NCBI RefSeq assembly: GCF_021347895.1
Contig: NC_067116.1
Location: 37,893,639 to 37,957,638, forward strand
Direction: 5' to 3'
Source: Acanthochromis polyacanthus
Taxonomy: Eukaryota; Chordata; Actinopteri; Pomacentridae
Length of the DNA stretch: 64,000 nucleotides
In this document: piece after piece, positions 44,275 to 55,955 of the stretch
Layout of the letters: every line of letters starts with the position of its first letter
Numbering within the stretch: position 1 is the stretch's first letter
Made by a program: the position numbers and the translations under genes
Notes under the pieces: generated by a model
The model's input: the letters and a program-made list of their open reading frames with translations, nothing else
Databases searched by the model: none
What the model was told of the DNA's origin: nothing

Positions 44275-44830
44275 TTTTATCACATTTCATTCCAGTCTCT
44301 GCCCTGCCATTAACACAGATTGTATATAAACGATGAATGCAGCCACCGTGACATCATCAGTTTGTGGGTTTTGAAGTCTTGAGTTGTGAATTTAAATGTC
44401 TGCATCTTGGTTTTTGGAACCAGTTGAAACAAGCCAGAATTGTGTCTGACAGAGAATTCTTGGACAACCCAAGAACTTTAAACATAGCCACACTCTTAAA
44501 CATCCTCTACTGTCTATTTTACTCTAAATGAGAGTATAATTTACAAAATGAACATTATGCTGCATTGAGGAAACCTGGAAACTAGCAATAGAAACCATAA
44601 ACTCACAAGAAAAAAGTTTACTGAGGCAACAAATCAAGTGAGAAGTAGGGCCAGTTTCTCATAGATTTCTGTACCGTCACAGCTCTTTTTGTAACCTGAG
44701 GAGTCACCCCCTGCTGGTCAATATGAAGAGTGCAGGCTTGTATCACTTCAGCATTGGCTTCACTTTTAAGTCCTGGAGGCCACGTCCATCTTTTTTAGTC
44801 CAGTCTAAAATCATTTTCTGTCTTGAGCTT
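44275..44830 (+). repeat. Interspersed repeat R3 copy 1
   Basis: The text GATTGTATATAAACGATGAA, CCACCGTGACATCATCAG and GGTTTTTGGAACCAG parallels CCGTGACGTCACCCATTGG and TTTTTTGGAGCCAG at 58380-58480. Further right, TCACCCCCTGCTGGTCAATA and GGAGGCCACGTCCATC are typical of the same fish repeat group. Its outer end in other copies is CCATAGACTGTATATAA, of which a diverged version begins this copy. Confidence 0.5.
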
Positions 44831-45439
44831 TGATTTTTTTTTTCTCAGAACAGGTAATACTGAGCTCAAAACATCTTTCCAAATAATGCCAATTTTTTGT
44901 GTGTTGGCCAGATGTGAAAACATTTGCCATAGGAACTTCATGAGGTGAAAACTATAGCATGTTGATAGCTTTGAGGCTGCTTTAATGCGGTTATAATGCT
45001 ACTATGAGTAAAATTCCCAAATGTGGTGTCCCCAGTCTTAGTTTAAAAAACTGCATCACTGTAGACAGCAATGCACAATAACTTTGTAATAAAATAAATG
45101 GTCTAATTTACTTACAGCCCTCATTTCTTCCATCTTTTCATCCTGTTACTTTTTTTGTCCAACACAACAACTAATAAGCACAGTACTTTTTGGTTGTCAA
45201 TGATAAAGTCTTGAAACTCGCAGGATCCACAAAAGCACCACCAGGGACATATTCTAAAATGAATCGCCACATATACAAGATAATCCGACTGTGGAAAAAA
45301 GAAAAAACCTGGGTGACTAAATGCTCACTGTGATGGATGGCCTATCTCAAGCAAGCGTCAAGTCCCTGCAAGATGATTTATATATAGTATTGAAATTAGG
45401 GGAACCAACGGCTGTCTGGAAAGTAGGAAATCAAAATTA
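44831..45439. other. No gene recognised
   Basis: AT-rich filler with no motif. Confidence 0.35.
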
Positions 45440-45545
45440 TGGTTTGGAAAATGGCCATCAGTAATGCAAAGTATACATGATTTGCAGCTAATGGGCTGAA
45501 TCACACAAAATTATGAGTTTGGCCCTTTAATGGTCCAGCATCAAA
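45440..45545 (+). repeat. Short dispersed repeat, partner of 20034-20118
   Basis: GTATACATGATTTGCAGCTA, ATGGGCTGAATCACAC and GGCCCTTTAATGG match the copy near 20 kb in order and orientation. Confidence 0.55.
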
Positions 45546-45984
45546 TTTTTATGATGTCCCATAGATTTATTATCAAGTGATTGTAATTTTTTTTCATAAC
45601 AGCATAACTAAGTGTCACTGAGTCGTCCTGAAAACCACACAAGGGAGGAACATCATGTCTTTCAATGGAGACGTCTCCTTTCTGTCCTGCAGTCAGTCAA
45701 CAGCCATCCCGTCATAAATCAACATAATGAGGCATGAATCAGCATTAATTAGCATATGGGGAACAGGCGAACTATACGACACATAATGGCAGATGACATA
45801 TATTCTCCATCATCGACTCACAGGGAGTAGCAGCAGTCACCACTTCATCTCTGCCTCGGCTTCCGTTCACCAGCTCATCGTTACTAGCGATCAGTGTTTT
45901 GTGCGACTTCGACAAGCGCCAGTTCAGACGATGCCTGCCACTGTTTTTTGCACTACAGAAGATTCATACGCAAACAGCGACTCA
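45546..45984. promoter_or_regulatory. Candidate conserved block ~45650-45790
   Basis: CAACATAATGAGGCATGAAT, CAGCATTAATTAGCATATGG and CGTCATAAATC are complex AT-homeodomain-type text without repeats. The adjoining 77-codon plus frame (45793-46026) has no domain and overlaps the duplicated segment at its end. Confidence 0.3.
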
Positions 45985-47180
45985 GATGAGGTGGAGGGCA
46001 GGAAAGCGGTGACAGAAACAATCTGATAAACAACAGATGGCAGTAGTTAATATTGCTCCACTACTGCACTGGAAAGGCGGAAAAGTTGAAATGAAAAATG
46101 AGAGGGAATCGGTATTATAAAGGCAGCATTACTCTAAAACGCGTCCAGCAAACTATTTGCCTGTCAATCAAACTTTAAAAGTTTTGTTTAGGATTAAAGA
46201 TTAAAAATGTAGAACATAAAAATTTGCATGAACACAAGTCAAAAGGTTAAAGTAATTAATTATTTAAATAATCCTTTCAAGCTGAAAACATTTTTATGGA
46301 TTGGGTTGACATATCGTTGGTAAATGCATCGACCTAATATTGTGTGCTGTTCAAACTCAATTTCTGCATTTCTTGATTAAAAATCTAAATTTAAATCAAG
46401 GTAACTCAATGACAATTGGCTTGATAACCAAATTATTATTTACCTTGATGTCAAGATTTAAAGTCTTCTTTCCTGCCTACTGGAACAATTTAAAAAATCG
46501 AATTAAATTAAACAAAAGTTTGAGTTCAAAATTTTGAAGATTAAGAACAACAATGTGAAAAATTTGTTGCAAGGATTAATATTATACACAATTACTGAGA
46601 TAGCTAGAGGGCAGTCAGATATTTTTTAAATGTATCTTCTGCTCCAATTGTGCATACAGCTTACATAACTTTCATATGATTTTAAATGGTAATAATTTCA
46701 CTTTTTCTGACAAAAAAAATGGCAAAAAATTTATTGTAGAAAGCTTCTGGCTGGATCATAAAAGACGTAAGTACTTTTAATGTTAAAGAAATGCATATAA
46801 AATTGAAATACTGACGCAAATTGATCAGCTGTCATGATTTATATCATATAAATCATAGAAGACTGAACTGGTAAGACTTGAGTTTTGGCAGTTTATAACA
46901 GAATTCAATAATTGCTCAAATATTTGTTCAAGTACAGGATAGCACAAGCAGAAGATGCCAACTAACACAATATAGCAGACTGAAAGGGTTCACATTTTAA
47001 CTTGGACTAGGATGCACTTAAAAAGTAAACTTGAGCTTCTTTCTGTGGATTAAACAGCATCTCATCTCCAAACACGATGAGGTGGAAGGCAGGAATGTGA
47101 TGACGGAAAATATCTGATAGTTGTAGAGCTGGACTAAATGAAAAACGAGAAGGAACCAATATCATAAAGGCAGCGTTACA
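45985..47180 (+). repeat. Local duplication, ~110-160 bp segments ~1.09 kb apart, flanking R2
   Basis: GATGAGGTGGAGGGCAGGAA and ATTATAAAGGCAGCATTAC (45985-46135) have diverged copies GATGAGGTGGAAGGCAGGAA and ATCATAAAGGCAGCGTTAC at 47078-47175. Between them lies repeat R2 copy 3 (about 46250-47045), collinear with 41510-42690. Either a ~1.09 kb unit was duplicated in tandem and the second unit truncated, or the two segments are part of a larger element with R2 inside. Confidence 0.6.
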
Positions 47181-47800
47181 CCACAATACTACCAACCAAC
47201 TGTTCATCCATCCATCCCTTTCCAACATTACCGTGCCTCTTTCTTCTTTTATCCTTTGTTACTCGGCAGTGTTTACCTCACCCATCTCCCTCCTTATCTC
47301 CTCCAGCTCCCCACAGAGAGCTCTTTCAGTCCGGGGGAGGGCGTTTAAAGAATCGCCAGTCGACGAGGAAGCAGCTCTGTCTGTGAAACTCGGCTGCTGG
47401 ACGGCAAACACACAAGCAGTAGAGGCCCAGCAGTGATCTGTCTGCTGAAGCGTCTCCAAACGCCTCTCTCAGTCTGCCACTCGGCATAATCAAGCTTCCA
47501 AACTCAGCACGCCGCCCCGGCCCCCTCGGCTTGGCTTGGCTTTATCTGAAAAGACAGCATGTGTAGATAGACCAGCGCCGGGAACAATTTGTACAATTGG
47601 GGGCCTGAAAAAGAGTGGATGTATTTCAGCCCTGAGGCCTGGTGTCCAGCTGTAGGGGCCCGCGTGCATCGGGAGGCGGCTCTATTCATCCATTCACGTC
47701 TGAATCCGCAATTACCTCATGAAGCAATTTTCACTCCAGCCCTGTTTTTTACTTCTCTTGTAGCACACTTTTCTTTTCTCTGATTTCCAGCATTTCCTGC
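47181..47800. promoter_or_regulatory. Candidate conserved non-coding element, GC-rich
   Basis: The block around 47500-47770 (AACAATTTGTACAATTGGGG, GGGCCCGCGTGCATCGGGAG, TCCGCAATTACCTCATGAAG) and the CpG-bearing 47320-47420 part are complex and unlike the repeats on either side. Short frames on both strands lack any domain. The call is inferred from texture. Confidence 0.35.
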
Positions 47801-48053
47801 TAACATTAAGCATCTTCAATGTTTTACATCCTCAAGACTGCACTGCCAAACAAAAAATGCCAGTGTTTTGATGAATATAGGATTGTTCAAACATGCAACA
47901 AGTCTATGCCTTAAATAATCTTGGAAAAAGATAGTATTTGATGTCGGATAAAGGTGTAAAGGAATATACCTATGTGTCAGCTTTATCTAATAAAGAGACT
48001 TTCCTCTATAGTCGAAGTCGCAGAACTTCTCTAATAAGTAGCATCCTCGACTG

Positions 48054-49013
48054 CACTGCAAAAACTCAAAATCTTACCAAGTCTATTTGTCTTATTTTTA
48101 GTCAAAATGTGTCATCCCACTTGATTTAAGATAAATTCTCTTAACAAGTGACATTTTAGCAAGATAGAGGGGCTTGTTTTAAGAGAATGCATCTTAAATA
48201 TCTTAAGACAATCTTGAAATTATGTTGTTTTGAGTTGAATTTTACAAGAAAATTAAAAATAAGTCTCACTCTCGTGTCATCCTGTGGGTCAAAAATGATC
48301 CGTTTTAAAGTGGAAAAAAAAGAAATGTTAAAAAAAGTTTCTTAAGAACATTCACACAAAAAAATCACCAGATTTTGGTTGATTTTTATGTGAACGTTCT
48401 TAAAGAAAATATTAGAAGCTTTACTGATATATGTGTAATCACTTTAGATGTTTTTAGCATTTTTAAAAAAAGATTTTTACTCATTTTTTGAAAATATTTA
48501 CAAGAATTTTCTTGCCAAATTTGGGGGATTTTTTTTTTTTAAATAAAATTTTTAAGGGAAACTTTTTAGCAATTATTGGAGTTTTCTTTCTGAAGGTTTT
48601 GCAAATTTTCTGAAATTTGGGGATTTTTTTCTATGTTTTTGGGATTTATTACAGACAAGGAAACAATTTTTTTTAGTGCCCATAAATGAAGACAGCAGGA
48701 GGCTTAATACATCTCAAATTAGGAGGTTACATGAAAGCGAAAGTCTATTATTGAGTGAAAAACTACAATTTTTTTAGTGTATCTGGCTAATTTTAAGACA
48801 CCTAAGCTTGACAATCCTGGTAAAATATAGCTTGAAATATGTTTTCCCTGCTAATTTTAAGATCTTATTATTCTAAATATCATATCTTATTTCAAGAAAT
48901 CTTACCAAGCCATTTTTCACTTGTTCTATTGGCAGATGTTTTTCACTTATTTCAAGGTGAAAGGTCCTTGAAGTTTTTTTTTTCTTGTTTTGACAGGGGC
49001 ATTTTTTCCAGTG
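48054..49013. mobile_element. CACTG-ended MITE, split by a second MITE
   Basis: The left end is CACTGCAAAAACTCAAAATC and the right end on the minus strand CACTGGAAAAAATGCCCC. The interior has TTAAGAGAATGCATCTTAAA and the mirrored TTTCAAGAAATCTTACCAAG, both typical of a frequent teleost MITE with CACTG termini. There is no coding capacity. The middle, about 48265-48707, is occupied by a different element. The superfamily is not assigned; CACTG ends alone do not prove CACTA origin. Confidence 0.75.
48265..48707 (+). mobile_element. piggyBac-like MITE (TTAA type), decayed, nested
   Basis: CTCTCGTGTCATCCTGTGGG and ATGATCCGTTTTAAAGTGG at the left, and CAGACAAGGAAACAATTTTT then CATAAATGAAGACAGCAGG at the right, are collinear with the intact copy at 59660-59920. 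The left TTAA has been lost; the right still reads GGCTTAA. It lies within the CACTG MITE, so it inserted later than that element. Confidence 0.75.
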
Positions 49014-49059
49014 CGCATTTCATGTAAAAACCAAATAATCTTTCTCCATTAGTCTCCAT

Positions 49060-49345
49060 AGAAAAAGGCAGCCATAGTAATCACAGCTTCCGATGCATAT
49101 TTTAGCATGGAAAAGCATGCCTCTGGGCAATGTGAATTTGCTTCACTTTCATGTTGATCTTTCTCTTGTCTTCTGGAGTCAAATGAAACAAAAGAGCGGC
49201 CACGCTGCCGTTTAGCGCCTTCATTATGGTGATGCCGTTGTTAAAGAAACTGCAACCATAATGTCACATATCATATACGTCTGAGACTTTACTCCATAAA
49301 CATCTGCTTAAATGACTTGTTTATGCACGATTAAGGCAAAAAAAA
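49060..49345. promoter_or_regulatory. Candidate conserved non-coding element
   Basis: GAGCGGCCACGCTGCCGTTT, AGCGCCTTCATTATGGTGAT and GCACGATTAAGGC form a repeat-free, balanced block between transposon-rich DNA. The texture strongly resembles vertebrate conserved non-coding DNA. Confidence 0.4.
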
Positions 49346-49399
49346 ATAAATCCTGTCATCTCTAAAATTACGTTTGAGTTAATGACTCAAGCAGAATAA

Positions 49400-49760
49400 T
49401 ATGAACGAAACGATTTCATGTCAAAGCAGTCTCAGGGCAAATTTGAACCCTTTTTTTTCCCTCTTTCAGACAGTTTCGTATATCCATGACATTTCTATTA
49501 AAGCTGGCGGTGCTGGCTTGCAACAGTATTACGTGTCTTTGTCATTCGGCTCAGGATGTGATGCATTTCCTCAGTATTCAATATTACACTGCAGCTCTGA
49601 TAAAAATAAACAATTTGGCTATGGGTATTTTCCATAACTGTCACTTTGTTTTATGTGCCGTCAAGTCAATGTCACGCATCCTACATATGTGTCGGTGTCA
49701 ACACTTGGCGAAAGCCCACTGGTGGTGTCTACCAGGACCTTTCTTTAAATAATGGACCGC
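49400..49760. promoter_or_regulatory. Candidate conserved non-coding element
   Basis: TTTCGTATATCCATGACATT, GATAAAAATAAACAATTTGG (forkhead-like TAAACA), CTATGGGTATTTTCC and GTGCCGTCAAGTCAATGTC are complex text. Two overlapping plus frames (78 and 88 codons) run through it, but their products are unlike any protein I know, so a regulatory role seems likelier than coding. Confidence 0.4.
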
Positions 49761-50518
49761 ACTGAGTAGCAGCTGTGTCCATATGGTTGCCTCCAGTTCC
49801 CCTCTAATGATCTGACTAGAGAATAAATATCAGGACTCGCAGACGCTCGCAGGGGGAGAGAGGCTCACAGATAGAGCTGTGTACGCTCCACTTTCTTAGG
49901 GAGGGATTTATAGTACTGTGGCACTGTGCTGGTTCAATAGGCAGGAAAGAAGGTGTAAACCATTTCACCACAGCAGGAGAGGGCAATTTTAGAGGAGCCA
50001 TTTGTCCTCACGACAAAAAAATCTGGACAAATGTGCTTGGCTATTATTGTTTCTGATACAGCTCACTCTCTCCTACACTCACACATGAACAAATACACAC
50101 GTCATGTACTGTAAATACACACGATTTACATATATGAGCCTTCAGAAGTGACATTTTCCTATAGAGTTGTTGTGCTTCCGTCTTCTCGAGCCCTTTGTCA
50201 AGCTGTCAGTTCTCCTCATACATAAACCTTTGAAAGTCCCCAATCCTGACTCAGGTGAGCTTTATTTGCGACGGTGTAACGGTGTCAGGAATTAAATTTC
50301 TGTGGCTGACACTGCAGGTTGCACGGGTGTTTTGAAAGGAGGCGTGATATATACTATGACTGTACGCCCGGAGTAATAAATGTCATGTTGACAGCATTAT
50401 TACACTGTCTCTAGGTGACTGAATGTCACATACATTTTTTTAAGGCTACAGAAGAAAAGCCCCACTCCTCTCACTACTATTAATCTGCTTCAGGGAACAA
50501 CAACGTTTAGCTGTAGCT
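49761..50518. other. No gene; possible regulatory texture 50080-50420
   Basis: GTGAGCTTTATTTGCGACGG and GTCAGGAATTAAATTTCTG are complex, repeat-free words. There is nothing decisive. Confidence 0.3.
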
Positions 50519-50820
50519 TTAAAGACCTCCTCTGGTGAAAATCAAGATTTTTTTTTTTACCTTGTTAACATGTCCATAGAGTGTTTTTTTTAAACGCTGG
50601 AAGACATGAGTGAAATAAAGTGTCGTGACTGAGCATTTCAACCATGAAAATACAGATTCAGACTTCTGGGGTTTAATATGGAACGTAAATAACCAAAACT
50701 GTTAACTTGCAGGGAAGGAAAGGTCGAATTTCATGAGAAAAAAAACAACAAAATATATAACCTCGATACACAGAAATAATTTTTATGGGTTTGATTAATA
50801 ATCGGAGAGATGCTCTTTCA
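50519..50820 (+). repeat. Dispersed repeat R1, copy 2
   Basis: It matches 23785-24255 through GTGAAAATCAAGATTTT, GAGTGAAATAAAGTGTCG, CACTGAGCATTTCA-type text, ATTCAGACTTCTGGGGTTTA and ATACACAGAAATAATTTTTA. The orientation is the same. Confidence 0.6.
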
Positions 50821-53500
50821 ATTAGTTCATTAATGTCAGATCCAATTTTACAATATCATGTGTTTCTAATCACAGTAGGATTGAATGATTTCCGTGTAAA
50901 AAGTAACTAGCAGGTCATTTCTACTTTAGTTCTACACATCTGTGTTGTGTATGTTGGACAGCAGTTATGTTCTCCAGCTGCTACATACCGCTGGATGACA
51001 TATAAGTAACAATTAAATATTCATCTATCTATGTAGCTTATATATTTTCTCCTTTTATTTTAATTTTACCCTTGTTTTACCTTGGGTTTACTGTTTATTT
51101 CTTCTTATTCGTTATTTTTCTTTAACTCTAATCCCTGAATGTGTTTCTGATGCCTTTAGTAATTTATTTGCATGAATAGGTGTTTATTCTATTCAATTAT
51201 TTACTGAAGTTTTGCTTTCTATTTTACATTTAGTATTTTAACTCCACTTTGAGCTTCTCAACTTTTTTTCCCTTTCTGTTTGGCCTGAATGGTTTTTAAT
51301 GGCGTACTGTATTTTACTGTTGTTGTTGTTCAAGCTAAATAGCGAAGAATACTGATGAAGAATGGTGCAAGATCTCTGTAATCCAATGTACTACCACTAA
51401 TTCACAAGTATGGAAAGAATTCAACTGGAAGATTCCAATTCACTTTTTAATAACCGACTAGGGGTGACTTGCAGGCAAACTGCACTCATGCTCAAACTAA
51501 AGTCTTTCAAGGACAATGCGCTGTAAAAACAACCATAAACAGTTTTATGGGCTATTCAACCCCAAATAACTGCGCTGCTAGGAGCAAGGAAACATTTAAA
51601 TACAAAGAAGAAAAAAGATGTGTGAAGACAATTTGGCATCAACAGCTTTAATCCATGGACCAACCTGTCTGGTGTTAATAGTCTAGAATGCTGCAACTGC
51701 TGCAGGTTTAATTGTGTGGGGATTGTTTTTCTTGCTCCTTGAATAAACAGTCAATGCTAAAGAATCCCATCTGAGTATCATCACTGACAGGTTAAACTGG
51801 GATTGTGAGGAGGGAATCCTTTGTCCAGGGAGATCAGGGCTCACGGATTGTACAGACACTAAAAATAGGGATCATTTTTACATGATTATGCAATCAAGTA
51901 CCAACGTCTGTGTGTATCATGTGACTAAAACAGACAGAAAAGAAAACATGGCATGCCAAAAAATACTGTTTTTGGCAGTACAATGCCATAGCTATTGATG
52001 TAAGAAGTTAAGCGATTGTGGTTATCAAGAAAACCATGGGAAATGTCGAGATCAGCTCTTAAATTAAACTCTTGTGAGCCATTTTTGTTTTTATCATATT
52101 TGTCCAAACAAATGCATACTTGATTGAAGCAATATTTGCTGATGATAATGCATCACCAGCTATAATTGTGCTGGATTGATTTTGTGTTGAACTGCTTTAT
52201 TCTTGTGATTTCACTGTAGAAACTGTGAATGAATGTGTTTGCTGTGCAGGGAAACATTGAGGTTTATGAGGCTCCATACGCCCACAGTGACTTGTCAGAA
52301 TAATTGAAATAAGTCACCTGCGGTGCCATGTGTTGAAATTGCGTTCTGCACCTCTCTCAGTCTGGAGACAGTCTGGATCCTGCTGCTGTGTGACGCTACC
52401 TCGGTTTAATAAAGTCAAAGAACAGAGGGTGGCATTCAACAGTTGTTTGTTCTGTGCGGCACAGTGTGTGAAAGTGAATTTCAAGAGTTGCTTATGAGGT
52501 GGAGATGCTATGACGGCATAGGATGAACTCTGGTCAGGCAAAATTTGGATATCAGGGGGCAAAACACAGCTTCGGCTCTGTCTAACCCCTGCTCACCCAC
52601 CTTATGCATTCTGTCATGGCTACACTTTACCTTATTCTCATGGCTACTTCCAGCAGCGTGTCACAAAGCAAAGGTTTTCATGACATATAAATGAGTTCAG
52701 TGGACTTCAGTTGCCTCCACCTGAATCCAACATTTTCAATGTGATAAAAGTGAAACTTAAGAGCATGAATGCACAGGTAAGAAATCTGCAGTGATGTTGT
52801 GATGTCGCAAGTACAATCAACATTTAACAGAATCTCATCTTGTAAATTCCACGGCATCCAAATCACAAATATTTATTAAAGAAGTTTCCATCAATTTCAT
52901 GTTCTACTTTTATAGGTGTATTTCAAGATTAAATAGCAATTAAGTATTAATTTGTGCTCCATATAAACAGCAATGGGTCTGTTTTGGCAGAAAAAAAACA
53001 AATCAAGGTCCTTCCTCACATTGAAAACATTCCATGAATCCATTGCAACCATAAAACCAACATCCTTGATTCTCTGCACAGCTTCTGATGCACTCAAATG
53101 AAGGAAATAAAAAAGCGGTGGGAAAAATTCCTTGACCCTCATCATCCAAGTCAATGTGAAAAAAATATTTTATTTGGCTTATGTGAAAAGAATCAAAAAG
53201 CAAGATGGACAGAGACAAGGCTCGAGGGAGGCTGATAGGGCAAAAAGGAGAAAAACCAAACCACCTCTGGCTGCGAATAGAGGAAAAGAAAACTGAGGCA
53301 GAAGATGAGCAAGAGGCTCAGTGGCAGGGGGCCCGGTGTGGGGAAGCAGTGGGGGAGAAAGGGAGGTAAAAGGCAAAGAGGTAGCGAGACAGAAATGGCA
53401 GAAGGGAATTCACGTTGCAGGTCGATCGGGACCGGCAATATTCTTTGTAGGCCTGTTCTGAAAAAAACTCCAGCGTTGTGTGCGAGTCTGACTTGTTAAA
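50821..53500. other. No gene recognised
   Basis: AT-rich at 51020-51300, with TGTTGTTGTTGTT at about 51320. 52890-53200 is unremarkable. 53210-53420 is purine-rich and produces Pro/Leu/Ser-rich minus frames. No exon, RNA gene or transposon end was recognised. Confidence 0.35.
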
Positions 53501-53945
53501 CTCCAGACAACCTCTGCTTCCTGACAGAGCATCGCAGCGTTTAATCTTGCATGCAGAGCCCTCTCCTCACACTGTGTTTCACCTCATTTTAGCATTTTGT
53601 AATCATCAGGAGAGCAGTCTGGCATGAGGTGTTTGTCAGCAAGAATTAAAATGAAGGTAAGAATATGTTGTGTTTACATCACGGTGTGGGTCCTGATGCT
53701 TTAATCTCATTCTTCCCCCTTCTTTCTTTGAAGCTTTAAACAGCCGGACTGTCATGATTGACTGCCACGTCACATATTCATTAAATGAAATCAGTCTCTT
53801 TATAGGACGGCGGCTTTTCTTATGAGTCGAGACAGTGGCAGGTACTGGCAGTACACCAGTGTGTCCGCATATAGCTTCAGCATATCCTCAATTAACCGAG
53901 GACTTCATTGGTTTCCTAAATGAACTGTTGGTTCTGTTGGCCGTG
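53501..53945. promoter_or_regulatory. Candidate conserved non-coding element
   Basis: GCATCGCAGCGTTTAATCTT, CATTTTGTAATCATCAGGAG, TGACTGCCACGTCACATATT and CATTAAATGAAATCAGTCTC are complex and repeat-free, with CACGTCA- and TAATCA-type cores. Confidence 0.35.
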
Positions 53946-54315
53946 CAAGCTACTACAATGTTATCTCCTGAGCCACATTTGATGATGTTATTTCTTGTAT
54001 TCTGAAGAACAGAGCTGGCACACGCTCAGCAACATACCCACAAATTGCAGAATTGATGAAAAATTTGTACATTTGTAATGCAGAAATCATCACTTATTCA
54101 TTTAAAGTTGTTTACCTGAATATTCATAATGGATTTCAGACTGAGGCTGGCTTCAGTCTGCTGTCTCTAATAATCAGCAACTTATTGCTCTTATTTAACT
54201 CTCCGAACATTTAAACCTCTTCAAATCATCTTTTATTTTTAAATCGTCAAAATTACACCGTTCATCAGAGCTAGAAACTGCAGAAGAAAATTAAAAAAGA
54301 TGTTTCATTTTCAGT
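53946..54315. other. No gene recognised
   Basis: AT-rich sequence leading into the tandem duplication. Confidence 0.35.
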
Positions 54316-54864
54316 CAGTCCTTGAGCTGATCGTGCGTTACTTGCTGTTCTGCTTGGAAAAATTAACCAAATCTAAGTGGTATTTCATCAAAATCTCTAT
54401 TGTACATATTCAGATAGTAACTTACCAAAAATTCACCGTTTGCATTAACTGCATTCTGGAACAAACAACACATTCTGTGCTACGTGGCAGAACTGAGAAG
54501 CCATTAGTGACTTGATTACAACAAACAATCGGGACAAAAATTCAGGAACTCTTCAGCTAAACTGGACTGAACTGCAGGTCAGCTACAATTGATCATGTTT
54601 TACTTGCTGCTATGCCAGAAATATTAACCAAATCTCAGCTATATTTCAAATCAAAACTTCTATTCTACACATTCTGTTAAAATTTTGCCAAAAAAAATTT
54701 ACCCTTTACATCAAGCACATTCTGTAAAAAATTACAAAATAAAAATTCTGTGCTATGTGGCGGAATTGAGAAGCCATTTGTGACTTGATTACAACAAACA
54801 GTCATGTAACAAAAATTCTGAAATTCTTCAGATAAACTGGGCTGAACTGCAGGTAAGCAGATAA
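54316..54864 (+). repeat. Tandem duplication, two ~262-275 bp copies
   Basis: TGATCGTGCGTTACTTGCTG (54328) pairs with TGATCATGTTTTACTTGCTG (54590). GCTACGTGGCAGAACTGAGA and AGCCATTAGTGACTTGATTA pair with GCTATGTGGCGGAATTGAGA and AGCCATTTGTGACTTGATTA. CTTCAGCTAAACTGGACTGA (54551) pairs with CTTCAGATAAACTGGGCTGA (54826). The offset grows from 262 to 275 bp, so an indel separates the copies. Confidence 0.85.
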
Positions 54865-55955
54865 GAGACAAGTACAGAAACCAATCCTAAGTAGTATAAA
54901 ATGTATGATATATAAGGTACGATTTGTTTTTCCAGTATTTTCTAACACCTGTGGACACTTCCAGATTCCAGTGATTTTTAAAAACAAATAATCAAAAAAA
55001 AAAATAAAATTAGTTTTTTCTTGTTTTGTAATTCATTACCTCCTACGTCCAGTCATGGTCGTGCTCTTTCCATAGAGGTGCAGGAGTTTATATTGCACTA
55101 AAAAATGAGCCAATAGTGAGTAAAAATATGACAGGAGCAAGAAATGCCCAGAAAGACATAAATTTGTTACATTATCAGTCTTTAAATTCATTGCAGTTAA
55201 CTTTATTATATTGTTCTCTTTGTCATATACATTTTTTAAAGAACAGCTGTGCCACTTCACTGCTGAATTAAACTATCTAGAAAGGATGCCAAACATTAAC
55301 CCATCTCAGTCCTGACATGAAATCAATGCTTTCAAGCATAAACTACGAGGAAACCAGGAGTTGAGATGCATCAAAGTGAATGTCCATATCAAGCGATTAA
55401 GATCCAGGCTAGAGGTTGTTTACTTCAACTAAATATATCACTATTGATAGACAAACTGGCTCTTACTTGCTTCTTCATCCAACAGAGCTGATTAAAGATG
55501 GTGCACGAAGCAAAATGAGCTCATTAGAGTTTTTGGGTTTGCTAACATTATCGTACACAAACTGGCAGCGTTTCTGAAACCAAGTTGCCAGAACTCCATT
55601 AGTCTTGCACTGCCAGAGTAACAGTTTTGCTTTTATTGGCAAGAAAAAAAACACTTCTCTGTAGCTGCCACCATGTGCTGCCGCCGCTATGCCTCATTTA
55701 TTGTTGAAAGAGTCGGTGCGGCCGGACATCAGCTTCTTGAAAGTGACATGAAACTGCAGCAGGAGCATGAAGTTGTTGGCAGCAGGAATTCGATTCTGTA
55801 CGTTCAGAGGAGGAACTGCAACGTGGATTCGCAAGCTTCTGCTAATAATGTGCATGAAAGGGTGTCCACATGTACAGAAACACAAATACAGAAGTCTGAC
55901 TCAAAGCAGGGCTGTTAAAAACGCTTTAAAGGATTCTACATAATAAATCATTTTT
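54865..55955. other. No gene recognised
   Basis: A plus frame of 81 codons at 55673-55918 starts in a good initiation context (GCCACCATG), but its product has no known domain and no splice context. It is recorded under rejected items. Confidence 0.35.

Noticed and set aside
55673..55918. 81-codon plus frame with a good start context (GCCACCATG)
   Set aside because: No domain and no promoter or poly(A) signal in a sensible place. One good start context in 64 kb is expected by chance.
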